The notes beneath the pieces are model-generated. The model was not told the origin of the DNA and did no database searches. It saw nothing but the letters and a program-made list of their open reading frames with translations. From assembly GCF_018991925.1 (NCBI RefSeq), contig NW_024720773.1, positions 2,588,577-2,652,576 of the forward strand: a stretch of DNA of 64,000 bases, in the 5' to 3' direction. A program made the position numbers and the translations under genes. Every line of letters begins with the position of its first letter. Within the stretch, counting starts at the first letter, position 1. This document shows positions 45,757 to 57,000 of the stretch, one piece after another. This DNA is from Homarus americanus. Taxonomy: Eukaryota; Arthropoda; Malacostraca; Decapoda; Nephropidae.

Positions 45757-46264
45757 GTAAGTTAATTAAACGATGCCGCAGACCTAAGCATAACACAGCT
45801 TAATAATACACCAAGCATTTCCCCCGATATCTTTATCATCGATGACAGAAAATTATCTTAGAAGTTACGGCTGCGTCCACCAGTGTTTATCATTTTTATA
45901 GTCGAGCTATAGCTTATATCTAACCTTATTATATACAGTATAACACAGAACAGACATTAAAGGCATTGTTATAACAATGAGATCATGACTGGCCTATTGT
46001 ATGAAGAAATAAGGCAGGGTAAAAACGTGAGCGTGTGTAGCTGCCAGATGTCACTTTCAGATTTTGTTGACACTTTAATTATCGAAACTGACACGAGGAT
46101 GCAGCAACTTTGCAGTATGGGTCCAGATTCGATATGGTGTTGGTTTCTGCTGATTTTTTTTCTCTGCAAGCTCATACAATGGTAAGTTTAGTATATAAAT
46201 AAGTTCGAAAAAAATACATTCATAATTTCATAGTGTTTGTTCTTCCTCATTGCAAAGTGTGCAA
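45757..46264. other. AT-rich stretch, nothing recognised
   Basis: Short frames only (45985-46185, + strand). None has a motif or supporting context. Confidence 0.5.
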
Positions 46265-47110
46265 ATTCTAGTGAGCCATGGAATTTTGTCTAATAAACTT
46301 AATGGCCACCCACTAGAGGTGACCATGCAGAAGGGAGAAGGCCAGTGGCCTGTGTAGGATCCCTCCATTGTTCTTGATAATTTTGCCAAGGGCTATTTTG
46401 AAGCCCAGTAGTATTCTTGAGGTCACTGCTTGGGCTGGTAGGCCGTTCCATAGGTCTACTAGCTTCTGTGTGAAGAAGTATTTCTTTGTTTGTTCTACAT
46501 GATAACCTGGAGAGCTTATTGTTATGTTGGTGGTGTATGACATATCAAAGAAATGTCACGGGCTCACGTTGTCCATTCTTTTCAGGATTTTGAATGTTTC
46601 AATAAAATCTGCTATACTATTGTGACTTGTCTGACAGATTGTTAGTCGTACAGCCCTGGGTTTTGGAGGCCTTGAGTCAAGTGCTTCACTATCCGTTGGG
46701 TTGTTATTTTCCCTGAATAACTTAAAGTTGTTCGCAAACATTTGATTGGAAGAATGAATAACATATGGCATATCATTTATAAAAAAACAAAAAAATAACG
46801 GTCCCAGTACACTACCCTGTGGCAGTGTGGCACCCCGCAGTTATGAAGAGTCTCCATTCGATGTTTGGGTATTAGACCCCTCGAATTCCTTACCTACCAG
46901 TTTAATTTTCAGCCTTAAACGAGGTACGCTGTTGAATGGGTTGGCAGATTGAAGGTGTTTAGTATCCATATTACCACCACACTCCAGGGTTTGTGTCCAT
47001 ACATCCAGCACCGTAATTGCGTCAAGCCGCTTCATAACATATGTCCGGTAAGGCACTACTGGTATTCCTCTACGAGGTATTTCCCGTCGTAGATGAAGAG
47101 TCACTGAAAA
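46265..47110 (-). mobile_element. Highly decayed CR1-like LINE fragment
   Basis: Minus-strand pieces resemble family B but are much diverged: VLDVWTQTLECGGNMDT (near 47010), FNSVPRLRLKIKLVGKEF, a damaged GVPQGS region, SSNQMFANNFKLFRENNN (near 46740, the catalytic FADD changed to FANN), and at the end TKKYFFTQKLVDLWNGLPAQ and FKIALGKII. The sequence between the RT and the C-terminus is deleted. This copy is older than the others. Confidence 0.7.
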
Positions 47111-47552
47111 AATGTTTATCCTCTTCATCGTATTCCAAGAAAAAAATAGACACATTCATTTGTAAACTCGCCTGAAGTTTCTTAAAAAATATTCAGCAAT
47201 TTTTTCCATCTGCTGAGGAATACAGGCGCAAGGGAAGGTGTAGAGAATGGTCTGAGCCAATCACTCTGAACCTTAGAAGTGTCGTGTGGTTTACAATAGC
47301 TCCCCTGAGACAGTCAATGTATTGCGCCACACTTATCTTAGTCACCTCTAACCATTTTCTTTTGAGTAATCGAAGTATCGTAAACTTAACTTTAGTCATC
47401 TCCCGCTGTGAATACTCTCATAACATAAACAACTAAGTAATTCCACTCACATTACCCCTATAAATTTAATTTAGCAGACACTCTCAACTACAATTTTGTT
47501 GTGACAGAGCGGCGGGCACCAAAACAGACGTGTACAAAAGACAAGAAGAAAG
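47111..47552. other. Low-repeat flank upstream of the candidate promoter
   Basis: No coding region is supported. Short antisense frames lack motifs. It could be a host gene's upstream region. Confidence 0.4.
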
Positions 47553-47720
47553 TATAAAGCCCGAGTTGCCCGCTCGCTATTCTCGTTATTTGTTGCGTAA
47601 CTTTCGGTTGCTGTCATTGTTTGTGTCTCCGTTAAAACCAGCGAGTTCGGAAAGTTGTCGTTAGTTGAGCAGATTGACAGCATCAGCACACACTACCATG
47701 AGGCCGACTCTTCGGTGAGT
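47553..47720 (+). promoter_or_regulatory. Candidate TATA promoter, 5' UTR and first coding exon
   Basis: TATAAA lies at 47553-47558 (AGTATAAAGCCC). About 140 bp of non-repeat sequence follows, then CACTACCATGAGGCCGACTC with a start codon at 47698 in acceptable context. After 17 coding bases there is a splice donor CTTCG|GTGAGT (47715-47720). The predicted exon encodes only MRPTL plus a split codon. The following DNA is repeats, which would be intron. No protein family can be named from this. Confidence 0.3.
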
Positions 47721-47771
47721 CTTCCAGGTCGTGTATGTGCGAGTCTTCCATGTCGTGTCCGAAAGTTTATC

Positions 47772-47794
47772 TTAGGTTAGGTTAGGTTAGGTTT
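47772..47794. repeat. Short (TTAGG)n interstitial tract
   Basis: Four consecutive TTAGG units, the arthropod telomere motif. They sit about 55 bp after the candidate exon donor. Confidence 0.85.
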
Positions 47795-47795
47795 C

Positions 47796-48224
47796 TGGGT
47801 GTAGTCGTTGAACACAAATTTTTCCCCATATTTAACACATCATATTCTGTATCATCTGTTAGTGTTGTTTTCTGTCGTGCTATAGTTATCCTCTCATTGC
47901 CCTCACTCCAGGGTCGCCACTTTTAACATTTTATTCCATTAAAGCCTGACAATTGTGTTCTGCCCAGAGAGGACCCCCATACACGACGGGTTAGTAGACT
48001 GTCTCCACTAAAGCTTAACCAAGTCTCAGGATCTGTCTTTCACATTTTGGGTGAACGAAAATAAAGTCACAAAAAAAAACAGGAGAAAATAGAAAAATAC
48101 AATTTTGACTAGGAAAAAAATCAAAATTTGCTTAAACATCATACTGAAGTAAAGGAAACCAAAGGCAGTTAAATGTTGTGGTTACACATACGTGATTATT
48201 CTAGCAACATGAGCGATTATTTAG
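47796..48224. other. AT-rich stretch before the 27-bp satellite
   Basis: Nothing coding is seen. The words CACTCCAGGGTCGCCAC near 47905-47921 resemble CACTCCGGGGTCACCA in the insert at 51980-52165. Confidence 0.4.
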
Positions 48225-50590
48225 TACATATGAGTGACATGCTTGGTACTAGTACACATGAGTGACATGCTTGGTACTAGTATACAAGAGTGACATGCTT
48301 GGTACTAGTACCATATGAGTGACATTGCTGGAAATAGTATGAGGATATGCTTGGTACTAGTACACATAGTGACATGTTGGTACTAGTACACAATGAGTGA
48401 CATGCTTGGTACTAGTACTATATGCTTGGACTATGCTGGTACTAGTACACATAGTGACATGCTTGGTACTAGTACATGAGACATGTTGGTACTAGTACAT
48501 ATGAGTGACATGCTTGGTATGTACTTAGTGACATGCTTGGTACTAGTACACATAGTGACATGCTGGTACTAGTATACACATAGTGATGCTTGGTACTAGT
48601 ACACATGAGTGACATGCTTGGTACTAGTACACATAGTGACATGCTTGGTACTAGTACACATAGTGACATGCTTGGTACTAGTACACATAAGTGACAATAT
48701 GCAGTACTAGTGCACATAGTGACATGTGGTACTAGTGCACATAGTGACATGCTTGGTACTAGTACACATAAGTGACATGTGGTACTAGTACACAATAAGG
48801 CACGTTGGTACTAGTACACATAGTGACATGCTTGGTACTAGTACACATAGTGACATGCATTGAGACTAGTACACATAGTATTGCATGTATATTTATACAA
48901 TGAGTGACATGCTTGGTACTAATAAACATAGTGACATGCTTAATTGCACAAGTACACATAGTGACATGCGGTACTAGTACATGGTGACATGCGGTGCTAA
49001 GTACTATAAGTGACATGCTTGGTACTAATACACATAGTGACATGCATTTGATACACATAGTGACATGTGGTACTGTACATGAGACATGGCGGTACTAGTA
49101 CACATAGTGACATGCTTGCTATAGTACACATAAGTGACATGTGGTACTAGTACACATGAGTGACATGGCAGCACTAGTACACATAAGTGACATGCTTGAT
49201 TAGTACACATAAGTGACATGCAGTGCTTTAGTACATTGGCATTCTTGGTCCTAGGCACATAGTGACATGTTTGGGAATAGTACACATAGTAGTGACATGC
49301 TTGGTACTAGTACACATGAGTGAGATGTGGTACTAGTACACATGGTGACATGCTTGGTACTAGTCACATAAGTGAGATGCTTGGTACTAATTACACATGG
49401 TGAGATGCTTGGTACTAGTACACATGAGTGACATGTGGTACTAGTACACATGAGTGCATGCTTGGTACTAGTACACATAAGTGACATGCTTGGTACTAGT
49501 ACACATAGTGTATGCTTGGTACTAGTATACATAAGTGACATGTGGTACTAGTACACATAGTGACATGGCAAGTACACAATGAGTGACATGCTTGGTACTA
49601 GTACACATAGTGACATGCTTGGTAACTAGTACACACATATAGGACATGCTTGGTACTAGTACACATAGTGACATGCTGGTACTAGTACACATAGTGACAT
49701 GCTTGGTACTAGTACACATAGTGACATGTGGTACTAGTACACATAGTGACATGTGGTACTAGTACACATAGTGACATGCTTGGTACTAGTACACATAGTG
49801 ACATGCTTGGTACTAGTACATAAGTGACATGCTTGTGACTAAGAGCACATAATGACATGCTTGGGACTAGTACACATAGCATGCTTGGTACTAGTACACA
49901 TTGTAACATCTTGGTACTAGTACACATAAAGACATCTTGGTACTAGTACACATAAGTGACATGCTTGGTACTAGTACACATTGAGCATGCTTGGTACTAG
50001 AGCACATGTGATGCTTGGTACTAGTACACATATAGTGACATGCTTGGGACTAGTACACATAGTGACATGCTTGGGACTAATACACGCAACTGACATGCTT
50101 GGTACTAGTGCACATGAGTGACATGCTTGGGAATAGTACACATAAGTGACATGCTTGGGAATAGTACACATAAGTGACATGCTTGGTACTAGTACACATT
50201 GTGACATGCTTGGTACTAGAGCACATAGTGACATGCTTGGGACTAATTTCACGTAAGTGACATGCTAGTACTTTTACACTTTGTGACATGCTTGGTACTA
50301 GAGCACATAGTGACATGCTTGGGACTAGTACACATGAGTGACATGCTTGGTACTAGTACACATGAGTGACATGCTTGGTACTAGCACACATAAGTGACAT
50401 GCTTGGTACTAGTACACATTGTGACATGCTTGGTACTAGTAATATAAGTGACATGCTTGGTACTAGAGCACATAGTGACATGCTTGGGACTAGTACACAT
50501 GAGTGACATGCTTGGTACTAGTACACATGAGTGACATGCTTGTTACTAGCACACATAAGTGACATGCTTGGTACGAGTACACATTGTGAC
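48225..50590. repeat. 27-bp satellite (GTGACATGCTTGGTACTAGT), block 1
   Basis: About 90 copies of GTGACATGCTTGGTACTAGT plus ACACATA, with many small deletions, especially between 48320 and 49250. Each intact unit contains the perfect 10-bp palindrome GTACTAGTAC. Antisense frames of the MSLCVLVPS type are translated repeat. Confidence 0.95.
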
Positions 50591-50592
50591 AT

Positions 50593-50593
50593 T

Positions 50594-50667
<74 letters not shown>
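50593..50667. repeat. (CTA)n/(TAA)n tract, tail of an antisense LINE
   Basis: About 12 CTA then about 13 TAA units. On the minus strand they form the simple-repeat tail of the LINE to the right, directly after AATAAACCGTTAATC. Confidence 0.85.
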
Positions 50668-50669
<2 letters not shown>

Positions 50670-51525
50670 TTAACGGTTTATTGAAAAACATAGCAGCCAG
50701 AAGGCTGAAAATATACAGTTACATAATTGGGGAATGGGTTTCGATTTACAAATAGTTTACAAGTAACATAAGTGATACAAATAAGATATATAATAACTAG
50801 ATGGGGAAAAGGTCAAACTACAGGGCATTTCAACATAGTGACAGTGCCAAAAATAGGATTTACTGGGAGTGAACACACTGATTTATTACAAGTTATTGAT
50901 AATTTATACAATGGTTGGGACTGGGCTGTTCTTATAGCGATCAGTTCGTGCTCGAATGGGCTGGATGCGGTTGTGGTGTCGAACAGCAATTCTCGGGCTA
51001 GGGATCTCAGGTGGTAGTAGGAGCTGGTGTCGAGGATGGTGCAGAAGCTTCTCACCAAATTTGCAGATGAGGTCGTGGTGATGGTAAGTGAGAGTCGAAA
51101 GGGTCAGTGTGTTGAGCGCTTCTTGATATGTGGAGTAGGAGAGAGAATAATCTTGCATACCCTCTTTTGCACTTTCTAGGTGTTTACGTTGTGTGGCATT
51201 TAGGAGGAAGACCAGGTAGGGGAGGCATAGGTGAGCTTGGGAGAATATGAATGTTGAGTAAATACAGAGGAGCTCTGGTGCTGGAACCTGGGGACTTGAG
51301 TCGGCGGAGGAGGTGGAGACGGAAACTGGAGGATTTGACAACTGCACTGACGTGTGGTTTCCAATTTAGTTTGTTGTCTATGGTGACGCCGAGGAACTCA
51401 GTGGAATCAACAACCTGGAGTGTGTTGGGACCTAAAGTAATGGGAGGGGGTGGGACAACGTCGGAGGAGAGGTTGATGTGCATAACCATGGTCTTGGTAT
51501 GGTTGATGGTGGTTGGTGGCCCACA
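50668..51525 (-). mobile_element. LINE fragment (YVDD family), 3' end, inserted in the 27-bp satellite
   Basis: Minus-strand translation gives INHTKTMVMHINLSSD, EFLGVTIDNKLNWKPHVSAV and SSSFRLHLLRRLKSPG, parallel to the frame at 42400-42150. A C-terminal ARTDRYKNSPVPTIV (near 50930) and a 3' UTR ending in AATAAACC plus the (ATT)n tail follow. The 27-bp satellite abuts both sides. It is frameshifted and 5'-truncated. Confidence 0.8.
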
Positions 51526-51979
51526 TAGTGACATGCTTGGTACTAGTACACATAGTGACATGCTTGGTATTATTCACATAATTTACATGCTTGGTACTAG
51601 TACACATGAGTGACATGCTTGGTACTGTACATAATTGACACGCTTGGTACTAGTACACATGAGTGACACGCTTGGTACTAGTACACATAAATGACATGCT
51701 TGGTACTAGTACACATGAGTGACATGCTTGGTACTGGTACACATAAATGACATGTTTGGTACTAGTACATAGTGACATGCTTGGTATTAGTACACATAAT
51801 TTACATGTTTGGTACCATACATGGTGACATGCTTGTTACTAAATTACACCATTGACATGCTTGGTACTAGTACACATGAGTGACATGCTTGGTACTAATT
51901 ACACATAAGCGACATGTGTACTAGTGCACATGAGTGACATGCTTGGTACTAGTACATATAAGTGACATGCTTGGTACTG
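51526..51979. repeat. 27-bp satellite, block 2
   Basis: Same unit as block 1, with more AT-substituted copies (ATTATTCACATAATTTACATG). Confidence 0.95.
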
Positions 51980-52165
51980 TGGAGTTATGAGATATTGGTC
52001 ACTCCGGGGTCACCATTTATAGGGTTATGGGTTATTTGGTTCACACTCAGGATGGGATGGAGAAAGGAAACTTACAATGTGTTCTCTTTCTACCTACACC
52101 AGTCATCAAGTAACACCACCTTCTCCCTCCCTGGCGGCCCTCGCTCCCTCGCTTGAGCATGGCGA
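51980..52165. other. Unidentified 186-bp insert in the 27-bp satellite
   Basis: It begins TGTGGAGTTATGAGATATTG and ends CATGGCGACCCACA, so it has TG...CA-like ends with short inverted similarity (GGGTCACC and GGCGACCC). It could be a small LTR or MITE. No target duplication is clear. Confidence 0.4.
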
Positions 52166-52345
52166 CCCACATGTCACATTGTGACATGCTTGGTACTTGT
52201 ACACATTGTGACATGCTTGGTACTAGTACATATAGTGACATGGTCGGTACTAGTACACATAGTGACATGCTTGATACTAATTACACATAGTAACAGGCTT
52301 GCTACTTGTATACATAGTGACATGCTTGATACTAGTACACATGAA
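52166..52345. repeat. 27-bp satellite, block 3
   Basis: The last six or seven diverged units before unique sequence. Confidence 0.9.
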
Positions 52346-52470
52346 GTCATTGTAGCACATTTCCGAGTCATGTTTATCACTGTCAATAATTTTCATGACA
52401 TTAAGTGTAAATAATTTACGGTTACAATCTGTACTCTCCACGGCCATAACTGAGTTAGCCAGCCAATTCT

Positions 52471-52795
52471 GGGGCAGATCCAGGAATATAAAAAGAAGGG
52501 GTTCAAGAAATTGTGGGTGGGGGAACGTGGCGAGCACAGCGAACCCACCCAGCTGGGTGTAAGGGGGCGCTGTATGTCCCCCATATTTTTTTTTAAACAA
52601 GACCATTACCATGGTCATTTCGAGGCCATTTTGAAGCCATGTGCACTTGATATTAGGAGATATTCTGATGTCAATAGTAATTGCATTTTACTATACAAAG
52701 ATGCCTGAGTACAATACTGCATTAAAAAAAGTATTGGATTTTATGATGAAAAGAGGGGTCTGGACACCTAGGACGCCCCCTCCTGGATCTGCCTC
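52471..52795. mobile_element. Non-autonomous DNA transposon with 13-bp TIRs
   Basis: GGCAGATCCAGGA at 52473-52485 and its exact complement TCCTGGATCTGCC at 52781-52793 bound a 300-bp segment without coding capacity. GGCRGATCCAGGA-type ends are widespread in animal MITEs. The superfamily is not assigned, because I cannot define the target duplication. Confidence 0.6.
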
Positions 52796-53109
52796 TGCAA
52801 TCACTTTTTCAATGACTTTATAATTGTTACACACAGAGGAACTCTCAATGGCATCTGGCTACCGCACCTCAGTGGCGAGGCAAGAGAGATTCTTGAGTCA
52901 CTGAATGATGGTAAAAGTCAACCTCAGGTGATTAACAGGTCAGAAACTGACCGTTATGGGATCGTTCAGAATTAAATCTTTATAAAAATGCCATATTTCT
53001 GTTACTGGCTGTGCATTTATTAGATATCTCACTTTACTCAATAGCTGGACCTAAAAACGCCAACTTAAGAAAAAACCGGCCAAAAACCGCCAACCCACAT
53101 CTGTCCAAA

Positions 53110-53618
53110 ATTTGACCATCAATTAGATTATAGTCTACTACTAGGTGAGATAGGTATGATCTAGAGCAGTGGTTCTTAACCTTTTTTGAGTCACGGACCC
53201 CTTTGAGAGTTTGGTGAAAGCTATGGACCCCCTCCCTAGAAAAATGCACATAAGCACATAAACACAACTTTGCATACAATGAATATACTTTATTTTATTG
53301 AAAATTCATTGCCTCATACTGTGTATGACATACTCAAAGTGTAGTGAATATATATGTTAAATTTTTATCTGACCTTCACGGATCGGGTCCATGGACCCCA
53401 GGTTAAGAACCCCTGATCGAGAGGGAGACTAGAAGGCTACTATTGGGTGAGGTAGGAGCAAGGGTAGACGAGAAGGTTACTATTGGGTGAGGTAGGGACT
53501 AGGGGGAGACTAGAAGGCTACTATTGGGTGAGGTAGGGGCGAGGTGGAGACTAGAAGGCTACTATTGTGAGGTAGGGGCTAGGGGGAGACTAGAAGGTTA
53601 CTATTGGGTGAGGTAGGA
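53110..53618. repeat. 41-bp minisatellite split by the hAT MITE
   Basis: Right of the MITE there are about five units of GGAGACTAGAAGGCTACTAT plus TGGGTGAGGTAGGGGCTAGG. Left of it, one diverged unit (TATAGTCTACTACTAGGTGA) remains at about 53128-53155. The MITE therefore landed inside the array. Confidence 0.8.
53167..53415 (+). mobile_element. hAT-type MITE, MER20-like
   Basis: The 249-bp element starts CAGTGGTTCTTAACC and ends GGTTAAGAACCCCTG, giving imperfect terminal inverted repeats. It is flanked by ATCTAGAG (53159-53166) and ATCGAGAG (53416-53423), an 8-bp duplication with one mismatch, as hAT elements make. Internal words GTCACGGACCCCTTTGAGA, GTGAAAGCTATGGACCCCC and GAAAAATGCACATA closely resemble, from memory, the mammalian MER20 family. 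It has no ORF. It is inserted in a 41-bp minisatellite. Confidence 0.8.
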
Positions 53619-53642
53619 GGTGTGTGTGTGTGTGTGTGTGTA

Positions 53643-53990
53643 GGAGAATCGCATATCCCACCATTTTGTTCCCGACATTATATCTCCACTATCTCCTGCT
53701 CAGGTGTATCTCTGCTTTATTAATTTATATTATCACCTTCCTATCCCTTCTTTTCTTCCCGACTTCAGCCACACGCTAACCTCGCCTCCGTTCTTTATTT
53801 ACTGTTAGATAAAATAGGATTATGACATGAATAATTAATCTGAATGGATAATCTCATATTATCGAAGCAGTATTTCGTCCAACAGAAACTGGGGGAAATC
53901 AGGTTAATTATTATTATACAGTAATAGGAAGGGTTAAATGGTAGAGAATCCATTTTATAAGAAGTAAGACATTCAACACCTGATTAGAAT
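53643..53990. other. AT-rich stretch, nothing recognised
   Basis: A short (GT)n run precedes it. There is no coding or repeat evidence. Confidence 0.5.
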
Positions 53991-54099
53991 ATCTCTTGTT
54001 GCTGTTTACCATGGAGGCCAACACTCTTGTATCGTGTATTCCGGGCAACAAGAGCGATCAATACTGGCGAAGAGAAAACCAAGGTTGCGTTGTCTGCCA

Positions 54100-57000
54100 T
54101 ACCACCACCACACATCACCATCACCCAGTGCTGTTCCTCACACACCACCACCGCCCAGTGTTGTTCCTCACACACCACCACCACCCAGTGTTGTCTCACA
54201 CACCACCACCCAGTGCTGTCTCACACCCACCACCCAGTGTTGTTCCTCACACCACCACCACCCAAGTGCTGTTCCTCACACACCACCCAGTGTCCCTCAC
54301 CCACCATCACCCAGTGTTGTCTCCTCACACACCACCACCCAGTGTTGTTCCTCACACACCACCACCCAGTGCTGTCTCACACACCACCACCCAGTGTTGT
54401 TCTTTCACACACATCACCACCCAGTGTTACTCTCACACACCACCACCATCCGTTGTTCTCACACACCTCACGACCCAGTTCCTCACACACCACCACCCAG
54501 TGTTACTCCCTCACACACCACCACCAAGCATGTTGCTCCCTCCCACACCACCACCACCCAGTGTTGTTCCTCACACACCACCACCCAGTGCTGTTCCTCA
54601 CACACCACGACTCCAGTGTTGTCTCACACCACCACCCAGTGCTGTTCCTCACACACCACCATCCAGTGCTGGTTCTCACACACCACCACCCAGTGTTGTT
54701 CCTCACACACCACCACCCAGTGTTACTCCCTCACACACCACCACCACCCAGTGTTGCTCCTCACACACCACGACCCAGTGTTGTTCCTCACACACCACAC
54801 ACCCAGTGTTGTCTCACACATCAACACCACCCAGTGCTGTTCATCACACACCACCACCACCCACGCCCTTCCCTCACACACCACCACCCAGTGCTGTTCA
54901 TCACACACCACCACCAGTAGTTGTTCCTCACACACCACCACCCAGTGTCGTTCCTCACACACCCATCACCCAGTGTTGTTCCTCACACCACCAACACCAC
55001 CACCCAGTAAGGCTTCACACATACCACCACCCAGTGTTGTTCCTAACACCACCACCACCACCACCACCACCACCACCCAGTGTTGTTACTCAAACACCAC
55101 ACACCCAGTGTTGTTCCTCACACACCACCACCCAGTGTTGTTCCCTCACACACACCACCCAGTGTTGTTCCTCACACACACACAACCCAGTGTTGTTCAT
55201 CACACCCCACCACCACCACCCAGTGCTGTTCCTCACACACCACCACCCAGTGTTGTTCCTCACACACCACCACCCAGTGTTGCCTCACACAACACCACCC
55301 AGTTGTTCCTCACACACCACCACCACCAGTCCACCAAGTTGTCCTCACACACCACCACCACCAACCACCCAGTGTTGTTCCTCACACACCACCACCCAGT
55401 GTTGTTCCTCACACACACCCAGTGTTGTTCATCACACACCACCACCACCCAGTGTTGTTCCTCCTCACACCACCACCCAGTGTTGCCTCACACACCACCA
55501 CCACCCCAGTGTTGCTCCTCATACACCACACCACCACCCAGTGTTGTTCCTCACACAACACCACCACCCAGAGTTGTTCCCACACACCACCACCCAGTGT
55601 CGTCTCACACACATCACCCAGTGTTGTTCCTCACACATCATCACCCAGCAGTTGTTCATCACACCACCAACACCACCACCCAGTGTTGTTCCACACACAC
55701 CACCACCCATGCTGTTCCTCAGACACCACACCTCACCACCACCACCACCACCCAGTGTTGCTACTCAAACACCACACCACCCAGTGTTGTCTCTCACACA
55801 CCACCACCCAGTGTTGTTCCCCTGACACACCACCACCACCACCACCACCACTACCACCACCCAGTGTTGTTACTCAAACACCACCCCCACGTCATGTGTT
55901 CCTCACACCACCACCCAGTGTTGTTCCCCACACACCACCACCCAGCAGTTGTTCCCACACAACACCACCCAGCAGTTGTTCCTCACACACCACCACCTCA
56001 CACCACCCAGTGTTGTCTCACACACCACCACCCACCCACCCAGTGCTGTTCCTCACACACCACCACCCAGTGCTGTTCTCACACACCACCACCACCCAGC
56101 TTTGTTCCTCACCACCACCACCCAGTATTGTTCCCACACACCACCACCACCCAGTGTTGTTCTCACACCACCACCACTCTATGTTGTTCTGACACACCAC
56201 AACCCAGTGTTGTCTCACACACCACCACCCAGCAGTTGTCTCCTCACACACCACCACCCAGCAAGTTGTTCCCCACACACCAGCACCACCCAGTGTTGTT
56301 CCTCACACACCACCACCACCCAGCAGTTGTTCCTCACACACCACCACCACCACCCAGCAGTTGTCTACAGCCCACCACCACCACCAGCTGTTGTTCACCA
56401 CACCCACCACCCAAAGTGCTTATTCACACACCACCACCACCACCACCACTCACACCACCACCCAGTGTTGTTCCTCACACACCACCACCCACCACCCAGT
56501 ATGCTCCTCATACACCACCACCACCCAGTGTTGTTCCCTCACACACACCACACAGTGTTGTTCATCACACACCACCACCCAGTGTTGTTCTCACACACCA
56601 CCACCCAGTGTTGTTCTCTCATACACCACTCACCCAACAGTTGTTATTCACACACCACCACCACCACAACAACCACCCAGTGCTTTCTCACACACCACCA
56701 CCCAGTGTTGCCTCACACACACCACCCAGTGTTGTTCCTCACACACAACCACCACCCAGTGTTGTTCCTCACACCACCACCACCACCACCCAGTGTTGTT
56801 GCTCCAAGCACCATCACCACAGTGTTGTTCCTCACACCACCACCCATGTTGCTCACACACCACCACCACCACCACCACCACCACCACCCAGTGTTGTTAC
56901 TCACACCACCACCACCACCCAGTGTTGTTCCTCACACACACCACCACCCAGTGTTGTTCCTCACACACCACCACCCAGTGTTTTCCACTGCCTCAGTTGT

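Noticed and set aside
46005..46185. Small + strand frame ending in a hydrophobic stretch (possible membrane peptide)
   Set aside because: Single short frame in AT-rich DNA without supporting signals.
53993..54054. CTCTTGTTGC / GCAACAAGAG inverted repeat as a transposon end
   Set aside because: Only 10 bp pair over a 42-bp spacer. There is no target duplication and no second end.
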